Assembly: GCA_947177635.1 (NCBI GenBank)
Contig: CAMWVQ010000001.1
Coordinates: 80,640 to 144,639 of the forward strand
DNA length: 64,000 bases
From: an uncultured Porphyromonadaceae bacterium
GTDB lineage: Bacteria; Bacteroidota; Bacteroidia; Bacteroidales; Muribaculaceae
Direction of reading: 5' to 3'
In this document: positions 16,522 through 24,744 of the stretch, one piece after another
How the letters are laid out: each line of letters begins with the position of its first letter
How positions within the stretch are numbered: the first letter of the stretch is position 1
Translations under genes and position numbers: made by a program
Notes under the pieces: generated by a model
Database searches by the model: none
What the model was told of the DNA's origin: nothing
What the model saw: the letters and a program-made list of their open reading frames with translations, nothing else

Positions 16522-16607
16522 CTTAAAACCCTATTTTCAGAACCGGCCACAGACCGGCTGATTCAATCAACAGCTCTATGAATTGTAGAACCAAAAACTT
16601 ACGAGTG

Positions 16608-17816
16608 ATGAAAAAACAACTATTTTTTGCCACGACAGCTCTTTGTTGCGGGCTTCTGACATCCTTCAATGCCAACGCCCAGGACGCCGTTGTTGTCGAG
16701 GAAGAGAGCGTCAGTGTGGTAGATGTCGCCAACTGCAAGACAAATTACGCCGTCAACGGCCATGACAACTGGTTCATCCAGCTGGGTGCAGGTATCGATG
16801 TGCCTCTGTTTGAGAACGAACTCGCCGTCGGCGATGCCAAACGCCATATCACCGCCACCTACAACGGTGCTGTCGGCCGCTGGTTCTCTCCCTACATGGC
16901 ATTCCGCATCAGCGCCTACGGCGGCGCATGGCACTGGGACAACGTATCATACTCCAAAGCCAAATTCGCCAACGTAAACTTCGACTTCATGTGGGATATG
17001 TGCAATTCCCTCGGCGGCGTCGACCCTGACCGTCCTGTCAGCGTGATTCCATTCGTGGGTATCGGAGGAACATATGTTTGGGGCATCGAGTCTGACGGCA
17101 CGAACGTTTACCGCGAAGGGAAATCCCGCAACCGCCAGTGGGCGCTCCCTGTGTCAGCCGGTATCCAGTTCCGCTTCCGCCTCTGCCGCTATTGCGACTT
17201 CTTCCTTGAAGGACGCGCCTCATTCTACGGCGACAATGTCAACGGCGCGGCCATCGACGCTCCTGTCGACATCAACATCCAGGCCATCGGCGGTTTCTCA
17301 TTCAACCTCGGCGGCGTGAACTACCAGGCCTACAACGCCTGCAAGGATCAGGCTTACATCGCTTCGCTCAACAATCAGGTCAACAACCTCCGTGGCGAAC
17401 TGGCCACTACCGCAGCCGCCCTCGCAGCCGCCCAGTCTCAGCTCCCCTGCCCCGAGGTGACACAGCCCGATTGTCCCGAGTCAACAGCAGCGCCCCTCAT
17501 GTCGACCGTACGCTTCACCATCAATTCCGCCAAGATTTCAGACGAGGAGATGGTCAACGTCTACAACACCGCTGAATACCTCAAGAGCAATCCTGACGTG
17601 AAGGTCCTCATCAAGGGTTACGCCGACAAGGACACCGGCAGCTCGGAATACAACCAGAAGCTCTCTGAGCGTCGTGCCCAGGCAGTCTATGACACCCTCA
17701 CCAAGACCTACGGCATCAACGCCAGCCGTCTCTCCATCGACGCCGAAGGCAGCACCCAGCAGCCTTACTCGACCAACGACTGGAACCGAATCGTAATCTT
17801 CGTTCCCGGAAACTGA
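16608..17816 (+). CDS. OmpA family outer-membrane protein
   Basis: The start at 16608 (MKKQLFF) gives a clean signal peptide ending NANAQ; the upstream ATG at 16578 adds a non-signal extension. The 402-residue protein has an N-terminal beta barrel (about 40-245) with many alternating aromatic strands. A short coiled-coil-like Ala/Gln segment (NNQVNNLRGELATTAAALAAA) and a Cys/Pro hinge (CPEVTQPDCPES) follow. The C-terminal OmpA peptidoglycan-binding domain contains VLIKGYADKDTGSSEYNQKLSERRA. It anchors the outer membrane to the cell wall and is normally very abundant. The long leader, promoter and upstream repeats suggest careful control. A terminator follows. Confidence 0.93.
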   Translation: MKKQLFFATTALCCGLLTSFNANAQDAVVVEEESVSVVDVANCKTNYAVNGHDNWFIQLGAGIDVPLFENELAVGDAKRHITATYNGAVGRWFSPYMAFRISAYGGAWHWDNVSYSKAKFANVNFDFMWDMCNSLGGVDPDRPVSVIPFVGIGGTYVWGIESDGTNVYREGKSRNRQWALPVSAGIQFRFRLCRYCDFFLEGRASFYGDNVNGAAIDAPVDINIQAIGGFSFNLGGVNYQAYNACKDQAYIASLNNQVNNLRGELATTAAALAAAQSQLPCPEVTQPDCPESTAAPLMSTVRFTINSAKISDEEMVNVYNTAEYLKSNPDVKVLIKGYADKDTGSSEYNQKLSERRAQAVYDTLTKTYGINASRLSIDAEGSTQQPYSTNDWNRIVIFVPGN

Positions 17817-17858
17817 CAAAAATCTCATAACGATTGACAGACGGGCGTAAGCCCGCAG

Positions 17859-17892
17859 GCTCCCGGCGCCGCCATCGGCTCCGGGAGCTTTT
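17859..17892 (+). terminator. ompA terminator
   Basis: GCTCCCGG (17859-17866) and CCGGGAGC (17881-17888) form an 8-bp stem followed by TTTT. A smaller GGGC/GCCC hairpin lies just before it. Confidence 0.8.
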
Positions 17893-17926
17893 CTGTGATT
17901 ATTCGCCTCGGACGGAAAAAAAGATG

Positions 17927-17934
17927 TAACTTTG
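17927..17934 (+). promoter_or_regulatory. -7 box of the DAHP synthase gene
   Basis: TAACTTTG ends 4 bp before the GTG at 17939. No clear -33 element is present. If used, the transcript would start on the GTG itself, or would have a leader of about 65 nt if translation begins at the ATG at 18005. Confidence 0.6.
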
Positions 17935-17938
17935 CACC

Positions 17939-19078
17939 GTGAATAATCCCGACCATACACATAAATATATAAATGACCTCCCGGAAGAGCTGTTCCCGGG
18001 ACTGATGCCCGCCATCGAACCTCTATCGGCCCGACAGCCGGTCATAATCGCCGGCCCCTGCAGCGCGGAAAGCGAGGAGCAAGTGATGGAAACAGCCGAA
18101 GACCTCGCGAAGATTGGAGTGGCTGCTTTCAGGGCCGGAGTGTGGAAACCGCGCACCCATCCGGGATGCTTCGAGGGGAAGGGAGCTGACGCCCTCAAAT
18201 GGCTTGCGGCGGCGAAAAGGGGAACCTCGCTACAGACCGCCACCGAGGTGGCATCGGCCCAGCATCTTGAGGAGGCCCTCGACAGCGGAGTCGACATCTT
18301 GTGGCTCGGGGCGCGCACAACCACAAATCCGTTCGCCGTACAGGAAATAGCAGATGCCGCGCGCGACTGGGCCAGCCGACACGGGGTGGACATCGCCTCC
18401 CTGCGCTTCCTTGTGAAAAACCCGGCCAATCAAGACCTCGAATTATGGATCGGAGCCATACAGAGGCTTTATAATGCGGGGATAAGGAGAATCACGGCGA
18501 TCCACCGGGGATTCAGCGCATACGGGAATCCTTACTACCGTAATCCGCCACAATGGGAGATTCCGATGGAACTGAGACGACGCGCCGGCAGCGCATTGCA
18601 GATTCTCTCAGACCCGAGCCACATCGGAGGCAAACGCGAACTTGTGGAGACCATTGCCCGCCAGGCTCTCGGCCGAGGCTTCGACGGCCTTATAATCGAG
18701 GTGCATCCGCGCCCGGCTGAAGCCTTGAGCGACAGCAGCCAGCAGATAACTCCGGCCGAACTGGAGGAGATGCTCGGGCGTCTGCAACGCAGAGGATGCA
18801 ACGCAGAGGAGGATTCTTCAGAACTGAACTTGCTCAGGAACCGGATTGACCAGATTGACGACGAACTGATGACCCTGATACAACGGCGCATGGAGGTTGC
18901 CCGGGAAATAGGCAATTTCAAAAAATCCCACTCGATGACGGTGGTGCAGCCCGAACGTTACGGCAAACTCATGAGCCGACGCGTCGCCGAAGCTGAAGCG
19001 CTGGGACTATCCCCTGATTTCATAAAATCGTTGCTCGCGGTCATCCACGAGGAATCGGTGCGCCAGCAGCTCTCATAA
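17939..19078 (+). CDS. Bifunctional DAHP synthase / chorismate mutase
   Basis: The N-terminal domain is a KDO8P-synthase-like type I-beta DAHP synthase, with PVIIAGPCSAES, FRAGVWKPRTHPG and SDPSHIGGKRE all conserved. It joins phosphoenolpyruvate and erythrose 4-phosphate at the entry to aromatic biosynthesis. The C-terminal part (from about 295) is an AroQ-type chorismate mutase (LLRNRIDQIDDELMTLIQRRMEVAREIG). The fusion is common in Bacteroidota and lets prephenate or chorismate control the synthase. The ORF begins with GTG. The ATG at codon 23 (MPAIEPLSARQPVII) is an alternative start that keeps all conserved sequence. A strong hairpin lies after the stop. Confidence 0.93.
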   Translation: MNNPDHTHKYINDLPEELFPGLMPAIEPLSARQPVIIAGPCSAESEEQVMETAEDLAKIGVAAFRAGVWKPRTHPGCFEGKGADALKWLAAAKRGTSLQTATEVASAQHLEEALDSGVDILWLGARTTTNPFAVQEIADAARDWASRHGVDIASLRFLVKNPANQDLELWIGAIQRLYNAGIRRITAIHRGFSAYGNPYYRNPPQWEIPMELRRRAGSALQILSDPSHIGGKRELVETIARQALGRGFDGLIIEVHPRPAEALSDSSQQITPAELEEMLGRLQRRGCNAEEDSSELNLLRNRIDQIDDELMTLIQRRMEVAREIGNFKKSHSMTVVQPERYGKLMSRRVAEAEALGLSPDFIKSLLAVIHEESVRQQLS

Positions 19079-19122
19079 GAGACGCGCGAAACGCCACGTG
19101 AGGGACACACCGCTCCACCCCC

Positions 19123-19150
19123 CCCGCCGCGCGGAAGTCCGCGCGGCGGG
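19123..19150. terminator. Convergent-gene hairpin
   Basis: CCCGCCGCGCGG and CCGCGCGGCGGG form a perfect 12-bp, all-GC stem with an AAGT tetraloop, lying between convergent stops. There is no T tract on either side, so it is probably a shared non-canonical terminator or mRNA 3-prime barrier. Confidence 0.6.
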
Positions 19151-19183
19151 ATGATTCAAGCCACAATCACAAGATTATGTGTT

Positions 19184-19924
19184 TCAGAATGCCGAGTCGT
19201 TGAACACCCTCCCCGACAATTTCGCCGAGTGGCGGCGATAATCCTTCGACTCAAGGTAGTCCTCAAGTATGGTGCAATGCCTGTGGTTGTGCATATCCGT
19301 GCCCACGAAGTCGACCATGTCGCAATCTATGAGATGCTCGGCCATCTGCCTCACCTCCTTGCCGTAATTCCCGGCGAGGCTGAGCATATTGACCTGGAAA
19401 AGAGTGCCGGCGTCGTGGAGCTGGCGGTAACGTTCCTTTTTCTGGAAATAATAGACATACCGCTCCGGGTGGGCGAGAATCGGCTTGTACCCCCTCATCT
19501 TTAGGTCAAACAGCATCTTGTCGAGGTTCCAGGCCTCCTGTATGAAAGAGTTCTCGACCAGCAGGTAATTGTTGGGCATGGGCCTCACCTGCCCTTTTTC
19601 AAGCTGGGAGGTGAAGAATGCGTCCATGCGGTACTCAGCGGAATGGAGCAGCTCGACAGCCACACCCTTTTTCTCGACCGCCTCTTTAAGTTTATTGAAA
19701 GCCGGAAGGATGGTTTCGGGGGTGTTCTCGAAAGTGTCCTGGGTAACATGCGGGGTGGCTATGATTCTCTCTATACCCCACTCCTTCTCATGGGCCACAA
19801 GATCAGCGCCGCCCTCAGCATCACGCTGGCCGTCGTCGATACCCGGAATCAGATGGCAATGAATGTCGGTATGGAAAAAAAGCTCAGGCCGTCCGGCAGG
19901 CTTCTTCCTGAAGAAATTAAACAT
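19184..19924 (-). CDS. CpsB/Wzb-like tyrosine phosphatase (PHP fold)
   Basis: A 246-residue protein with the PHP-type metal motif TDIHCHLIPGIDDG near residue 19 and later ATPHVT, LAHPERY and GTDMHNH. These are the ligands of the manganese-dependent CpsB/YwqE tyrosine phosphatases that act on capsule-synthesis tyrosine kinases. The short basic N terminus (MFNFFRKKPAG) is typical of Bacteroidales members. No partner kinase is in the window. A -7 box lies about 105 bp upstream, divergent from the OadA-like gene. Confidence 0.88.
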   Translation of the reverse strand: MFNFFRKKPAGRPELFFHTDIHCHLIPGIDDGQRDAEGGADLVAHEKEWGIERIIATPHVTQDTFENTPETILPAFNKLKEAVEKKGVAVELLHSAEYRMDAFFTSQLEKGQVRPMPNNYLLVENSFIQEAWNLDKMLFDLKMRGYKPILAHPERYVYYFQKKERYRQLHDAGTLFQVNMLSLAGNYGKEVRQMAEHLIDCDMVDFVGTDMHNHRHCTILEDYLESKDYRRHSAKLSGRVFNDSAF

Positions 19925-20029
19925 CTCTAACTTCTTAATACTTTTAGGTTTTCAATAAATTCCAATAGGGAACCCCCCGGCCTTTTCCAACTCGCGAGAA
20001 GAACGGCAGGGATATTTGATTGGCAATTG

Positions 20030-20037
20030 CAAAGTTA
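20030..20037 (-). promoter_or_regulatory. -7 box of the CpsB-like gene
   Basis: CAAAGTTA reads TAACTTTG on the minus strand. No TTG at the standard distance was found. It is 75 bp from the divergent promoter of the OadA-like gene. Confidence 0.55.
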
Positions 20038-20089
20038 AGTAGAATTTCCGAAATTTTCGCTATATCAACGCTATTTTTAACCAAGTGTG

Positions 20090-20119
20090 TTGAAAATTCA
20101 AAAAAAATCATTAAGTTTG
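20090..20119 (+). promoter_or_regulatory. Promoter of the OadA-like gene (-33/-7)
   Basis: TTG (20090-20092) and TAAGTTTG (20112-20119) have a 19-bp spacer. The predicted start is about 30 nt before the ATG at 20153. Confidence 0.7.
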
Positions 20120-20152
20120 CATGTAGTTTTATACCATAAAGAGCTATCAACT

Positions 20153-22054
20153 ATGGAGAAGAAGTTAAAAATCAGGGATTTAACCCTGCGCGACGGCCAG
20201 CAGTCACTGTTTGCCACCCGTCTGAAACAGCAAGACATCGACCCTCTGCTTCCCCTTTACAAGGATGCAGGTTTCTACATCATGGAAGTGTGGGGCGGCG
20301 CTGTGCCCGACTCGGTGATGCGTTATCTCGACGAATCACCCTGGGAGCGCCTGCGCACCATCTCCAAGGCAATCGGCGGGAAATCGCTCCTGTCGGCGCT
20401 CTCCCGCGGCCGAAACCTTTTCGGCTATGTCCCTTACCCCGACACCGTACTCGAAGGATTCTATAAGGAGGCCATCAAGAACGGCCTCAACATCATGCGT
20501 ATCTTCGACGCGCTCAACGACATCGACAACGTCAAGGAGTCTATCCGCCTGATCAACGAGCTCGGCGGAATCGCCGACGCAGCCGTGTGCTACACAGTCG
20601 ACCCCAAGGAGGAAGCTCCCGCCGAGGCCCCCAAGAAGAAAGGATTCTTCAGCTCACTCTTCGGCAAGAAGGAGGAAGCTCCCGCAGCTCCCAAGAAGAT
20701 TTTCACCGACGAGTATTTCGTCAACCTCGCCATCGAGATGGAGCGTCTCGGCGCGAAGATCATCACCCTCAAGGACATGGCCGGCCTGGTAAACCCCACC
20801 CGCGCCGCCTCGATCATCGGCAAGCTGAAAGCAGCCGTGAAGGTTCCCGTGGACTTCCACACCCACTGTACCCCCGGCTACGGACTGGCATCCTCGCTGA
20901 TGGCCATCCTGAACGGCGTCGACATCCTCGACACCAACATCTGGTGGTTCGGCGAAGGCTCCGCAGCTCCCGCAATCGAGCTGGTCTACATCTTCTGTAA
21001 GAAACTCGGCATCGAAGTCGACGTCAACATGGAGAAGGTAGGCGAAATCCGCGAACGTCTCGAGGGCATCCGCCGCAACCTGGCCGACTTCGACCTCAAC
21101 AAAGACCATTTCCCCAAGAAATTCGATCCCCTCAAGGATACCCTCCCCGCCGAAGTGGACGCCCTCTTCGACAAGGCCATCGCTGCCGCCAAAGCCGGCA
21201 ACGAGGAGGAACTTCTGGCTGCCTGCCACGCCATCGAGGCACACTTCGGATTCCCCAAGCCCAACCTCCTGGTCAAGGAAGCAGAAGTCCCCGGCGGTAT
21301 GTACTCCAACATGGTCGCCCAGCTCAAGGCCCTCCAGGCAAGCGACCTGCTTGACGACGCCATGCGCCTGATTCCCAAAGTACGCCGCGACGCCGGTCTG
21401 GTGCCCCTCGTGACCCCGACCAGCCAGATCGTAGGCTCTCAGGCCGTGCTGCTCGCCATGGACCGCCGCAAAGGCAACCCCGACTACACCCAGGCAAACA
21501 ACCAGTTCATTTCACTGGTCAAGGGTGAATATGGCCACACTCCCGTCGCCATCGACCCCGCCTTCCGCGAGAAAATCACCGGCAACGCCGCCGAGAAGCC
21601 TTACGACGTATCCTCTTACAAAAAGCCGGCCAACCCCGAAGTCGCCGACCTCGGTGGTGTGCCCCTGGCTTCCAACTCAGAGGAATACCTCCTGCTCGAA
21701 CTGCTCCCCAACGTGGCCAACAAGTTCCTCCGCAACCGCCGCGAAGAGGAATACAAGGCAAAGCAGCCCGCCGAAGCCCCCAAGGCCGAGAAAGCTGCCG
21801 AAGCTCCCGCGAAGAGCGCAGAAGATGAGGAACCCATCACCGGTGAAGTGTTCCGCGCACCGATGGGTGGCCGCATCATCGAAATCAACGTCAAGCCCGG
21901 CGACAAGGTGAAGAAAGGCCAGATAATGATGGTCTACGAGGCCATGAAGATGGAGAACGACCTTGAGGCCGACCGCGACCTGACTGTCAAGCGCGTATTC
22001 GTGGCTCCCGACGAAGTTGTCGGCACAGACGCCATCCTCATCGAGTTTGAATGA
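20153..22054 (+). CDS. Oxaloacetate decarboxylase alpha-like biotin carboxyltransferase
   Basis: Start chosen at 20153 (MEKKLKIRDLTLRDGQQS), 30 nt after the promoter. The 633-residue protein has a TIM-barrel carboxyltransferase (RDLTLRDGQQSLFATRL; carboxylated-Lys region TLKDMAGL; metal ligands VDFHTHCTPGYG). A conserved PYC/OADA domain follows. An Ala/Pro/Lys linker and a biotinyl domain with the biotin lysine in YEAMKMEND complete it. Such proteins are the alpha subunit of sodium-pumping oxaloacetate or methylmalonyl-CoA decarboxylases, or part of pyruvate carboxylase. No beta or gamma subunit is adjacent, so the role is not settled. An Ala/Pro/Lys-rich insert interrupts the barrel near residues 150-180. 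A textbook terminator follows. Confidence 0.88.
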   Translation: MEKKLKIRDLTLRDGQQSLFATRLKQQDIDPLLPLYKDAGFYIMEVWGGAVPDSVMRYLDESPWERLRTISKAIGGKSLLSALSRGRNLFGYVPYPDTVLEGFYKEAIKNGLNIMRIFDALNDIDNVKESIRLINELGGIADAAVCYTVDPKEEAPAEAPKKKGFFSSLFGKKEEAPAAPKKIFTDEYFVNLAIEMERLGAKIITLKDMAGLVNPTRAASIIGKLKAAVKVPVDFHTHCTPGYGLASSLMAILNGVDILDTNIWWFGEGSAAPAIELVYIFCKKLGIEVDVNMEKVGEIRERLEGIRRNLADFDLNKDHFPKKFDPLKDTLPAEVDALFDKAIAAAKAGNEEELLAACHAIEAHFGFPKPNLLVKEAEVPGGMYSNMVAQLKALQASDLLDDAMRLIPKVRRDAGLVPLVTPTSQIVGSQAVLLAMDRRKGNPDYTQANNQFISLVKGEYGHTPVAIDPAFREKITGNAAEKPYDVSSYKKPANPEVADLGGVPLASNSEEYLLLELLPNVANKFLRNRREEEYKAKQPAEAPKAEKAAEAPAKSAEDEEPITGEVFRAPMGGRIIEINVKPGDKVKKGQIMMVYEAMKMENDLEADRDLTVKRVFVAPDEVVGTDAILIEFE

Positions 22055-22080
22055 CACCAGGCGCCCCAAGCGCAACCATA

Positions 22081-22118
22081 AAAAATGGATTCCGGATACC
22101 CCGGAATCCATTTTTTTT
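22081..22118 (+). terminator. Rho-independent terminator of the OadA-like gene
   Basis: TGGATTCCGG and CCGGAATCCA form a perfect 10-bp stem with a five-base loop. It is flanked by AAAAA on the left and eight T residues on the right. Confidence 0.93.
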
Positions 22119-22121
22119 AAT

Positions 22122-22129
22122 TATTTTTG
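22122..22129 (+). promoter_or_regulatory. -7 box of the glycosyltransferase block
   Basis: TATTTTTG matches TAnnTTTG and lies 33 bp before the ATG at 22162, directly after the preceding terminator. No -33 TTG is evident. Confidence 0.55.
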
Positions 22130-22161
22130 CAAAGTTGTTACCAAAGTCAAAACGCAGAAGC

Positions 22162-23121
22162 ATGCACCCCGCCGTCTCAGTCATAATCCCGAACTACAAC
22201 CACGCTCCCTATCTCAGGGAGAGGATAGACAGTGTCATAAATCAGGATTTTGACGATATGGAGGTGATTCTGCTCGATGACTGCTCGACCGACAACAGCC
22301 GCGACATTCTAAACCAGTACGCCTCACACCCCAAAGTCAGCCGTGTGGTTTTCAACGAGAAGAATTCCGGCACCACCTTCGCCCAATGGAAGAAGGGCCT
22401 CGCCCTCGCAAGGGGGGAATATGTGTGGATAGCCGAAAGCGACGACTACGCGTCGCCCGATTTCCTCTCCACCCTCGTCGGGCTGCTGGAATCCCATCCA
22501 GGAGCCGTGATGGCGTTTTCCGGTTCAAACATCATCGACTCCCTCGGAAACCCCATCCCCGGCGAAGACTGGGACAAGTTCGGCAGACGGCTCGGCTCGA
22601 CAGCGACATACTCAGGTAAAGAACTGACTTTCGGCAAATTGCTGCGCAACAATCTGATATACAACGCGTCGATGGTTGTTTTCCGCCGTGAGGCCGCCCC
22701 CGAGATAACATCACGCCATCTTGAAATGAAATTTTGCGGCGACTGGCTGTTCTGGTCTCAGCTGGCGCACGAGGGTGACGCGATAGAGGTCTGCCGGAAA
22801 CTCAACAACTTCAGGCAGCACCCGAGAAAAGTGTCGGCGTCAGCCTCCAAAGAGGGGAAAACCTACACCGAGGGGATGGGGATTGTGGCCGAGATGGCCG
22901 ACTGGCTCGACCTGTCCCCGCTGCAACGCAAAGTCATCGCCGGCAGAATATGCAAGAGGCTCAAGAAATACCCGGGGCTGCTTGAGTCTGACCCTGGTCT
23001 AAAGGAGGGGCTTGCGAAAATCGCCGCGACCCCGACACTACATCCCCCATTGCTCTCGCTGCTGTATGAGATAGACAAACTGCTCCATATCTCACACCTC
23101 CCCCCTCAGAAAAGAGGATGA
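22162..23121 (+). CDS. Family 2 glycosyltransferase
   Basis: Start placed at 22162 (MHPAVSVIIPNYNH); the ORF-track start extends back through the terminator of the previous gene. The 319-residue protein has a GT-A fold with SVIIPNYNHAPYLRERIDSVINQ at the N terminus. The DxD-like nucleotide-sugar site is AESDDYASP. The C-terminal half is unusual but contains basic segments for membrane association. It uses a sugar nucleotide to extend a glycan, probably lipopolysaccharide core, given the kinase-like gene nearby. The substrate is unknown. Confidence 0.85.
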   Translation: MHPAVSVIIPNYNHAPYLRERIDSVINQDFDDMEVILLDDCSTDNSRDILNQYASHPKVSRVVFNEKNSGTTFAQWKKGLALARGEYVWIAESDDYASPDFLSTLVGLLESHPGAVMAFSGSNIIDSLGNPIPGEDWDKFGRRLGSTATYSGKELTFGKLLRNNLIYNASMVVFRREAAPEITSRHLEMKFCGDWLFWSQLAHEGDAIEVCRKLNNFRQHPRKVSASASKEGKTYTEGMGIVAEMADWLDLSPLQRKVIAGRICKRLKKYPGLLESDPGLKEGLAKIAATPTLHPPLLSLLYEIDKLLHISHLPPQKRG

Positions 23122-23161
23122 TAATAACGGCGGCAACTTTAACCTGTACAATTTCAATCCG

Positions 23162-23968
23162 ATGAGAATCTCCCTGATTATCTCCACATATAATTCCCCG
23201 GTCGCGCTTGAGGCGTCCCTGAAAAGCGTACTGCGACAGACCACCACCCCTTATGAGGTCATAATTGCCGACGACGGCTCGACAGACTCCACCCCGGAGG
23301 TAATAGGCCGCTTTGCCGGCGAGGCTAAATGCCCCGTGGAACATGTATGGCAGGAGAACAAAGGTTTCAGGCTCGCCACTATCCGCAACAAGGCGATTGC
23401 AAAAGCCAAAGGGGATTATATAGTGCAGATTGACGGCGACATCGTGTTGCATCCCGATTTCATCGCCGACCATGCGGCTGTTGCCCGGCGCGGCCATTTC
23501 GTCTGCGGAAGCCGGGTGCTGATCGAGAAAGAACTCACCGGGAAGATTTTCGCCGATCCGTCGATTACCATAAACTCCTGGACCAACGGCATCTCAAACC
23601 GCAAGAATGCCATTCGTTCCCAATTCCTGGCCAAGACCATCAACCTCCTGTCCCCCTCGAAACTAAAGTACCGTGGATGCAACATGGCATTCTGGCGCAG
23701 CGACCTGCTGGCCGTCAACGGCTATGATGAAAGCTACCTCGGATGGGGATGTGAAGACCACGACCTCGTGGCCCGCCTGATGAACCACCGGATAAAGCCC
23801 CTGCAGGTGCGACACCGCGCCATATGCTACCACTTATGGCATCCGTCTTCGAAAAAAGAGGACACATTCCAGCGCAACAACGACCTGCTGGAAGCCACCC
23901 GCCGCGACAAACGCATCCGAAGCAACGACGGCCTCGACAAATATCTCAACGGCAACATCACCCTGTAA
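23162..23968 (+). CDS. Family 2 glycosyltransferase with galactosyltransferase-like C terminus
   Basis: The 268-residue protein starts with ISLIISTYNSPVALEASLKS and has the nucleotide-binding DDGSTD and the metal site QIDGDIVLHP. Its later part, KYRGCNMAFWRSDLLAVNGYDESYLGWGCEDHDL, resembles the glyco_transf_7C region seen in chondroitin-synthase-like enzymes. It overlaps the next gene by one base (TAATG), showing tight coupling. Probably adds a sugar in LPS core or capsule; acceptor unknown. Confidence 0.88.
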   Translation: MRISLIISTYNSPVALEASLKSVLRQTTTPYEVIIADDGSTDSTPEVIGRFAGEAKCPVEHVWQENKGFRLATIRNKAIAKAKGDYIVQIDGDIVLHPDFIADHAAVARRGHFVCGSRVLIEKELTGKIFADPSITINSWTNGISNRKNAIRSQFLAKTINLLSPSKLKYRGCNMAFWRSDLLAVNGYDESYLGWGCEDHDLVARLMNHRIKPLQVRHRAICYHLWHPSSKKEDTFQRNNDLLEATRRDKRIRSNDGLDKYLNGNITL

Positions 23969-24717
23969 TGAGGAAAACCATACACCCCGAATACCGCCAC
24001 TTGGACGCCGACCTCTCGGCACTCCCCCGGGGAGAATACACCCCGATCAAGACCTTCTGCAACAACCGCAACAAGGTTGAGCTTGTCTCAATCCAGGGCA
24101 CACAGGCCGTAGTGAAGATTTACAAGAAGACCAACCTCATAACCGGGCTGATATACACTTTCTTCAGGAAATCGAAAGCGCGCCGCGCCTATGAACACGC
24201 GCTCGAACTCCTGTCGCGCGGAATCTCAACACCCTTCCCGATAGCCTATTTCGAGGAACGCCGATGGGGCATCTTCCGCAATGGTTATTTCGTTTCGGAA
24301 TATGTCGACCTCCCTCCGGTCAGCGAGTATTTTTATTCCGGACACCTTGACGACCAGGAGCATGACCTTATGGCCGACAACCTGTCGCGTTTTACCCTGA
24401 CGCTCCACAGCAAGGGAATAATACCTCTTGACTACAACACCACCAACATACTTTTCAAAAAGGAGGAAGGGCGCTACAAATTCACCCTCATAGACATCAA
24501 CCGAATGAAAATCGGACGTGTGCCAAAAATCAAGGCTGCGATGATGTCATTTTTCCAGCTCGGGACTTATCCTCGTGATTATTACCACCTTCTGGCGCCG
24601 TATGTCAACGAACGCAATTTCGACTTTGAAGACGCGCTGTATCACGTGATTCTCCACCGTCGCAACCAGAAGAGGCTGCGCCGATTCAAACGGCTGTTCA
24701 GGCCCTCACGCCGTTAA
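23968..24717 (+). CDS. LPS core kinase-like protein (KdkA/WaaP-type)
   Basis: The ATG shares its A with the stop of the glycosyltransferase. The 249-residue protein has kinase-like features: a lysine-bearing strand (AVVKIYKKTN), a Glu region, then HSKGIIPLDYNTTNILF and FTLIDINRM. In the last two, the D and N of the catalytic loop and the DxN metal site can be seen. This matches the 3-deoxy-D-manno-octulosonic acid kinase group of lipopolysaccharide kinases. The coupling to two glycosyltransferases supports action on an LPS inner-core sugar. It could also be a RIO-like kinase of other substrate. Confidence 0.75.
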   Translation: MRKTIHPEYRHLDADLSALPRGEYTPIKTFCNNRNKVELVSIQGTQAVVKIYKKTNLITGLIYTFFRKSKARRAYEHALELLSRGISTPFPIAYFEERRWGIFRNGYFVSEYVDLPPVSEYFYSGHLDDQEHDLMADNLSRFTLTLHSKGIIPLDYNTTNILFKKEEGRYKFTLIDINRMKIGRVPKIKAAMMSFFQLGTYPRDYYHLLAPYVNERNFDFEDALYHVILHRRNQKRLRRFKRLFRPSRR

Positions 24718-24744
24718 AGGGGGGGCATCGCGGGCCAGACAACA

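Noticed and set aside
20654-21244. 196-residue minus-strand ORF within the OadA-like gene
   Set aside because: Shadow of a conserved carboxyltransferase; low-complexity Val/Gly-rich product.
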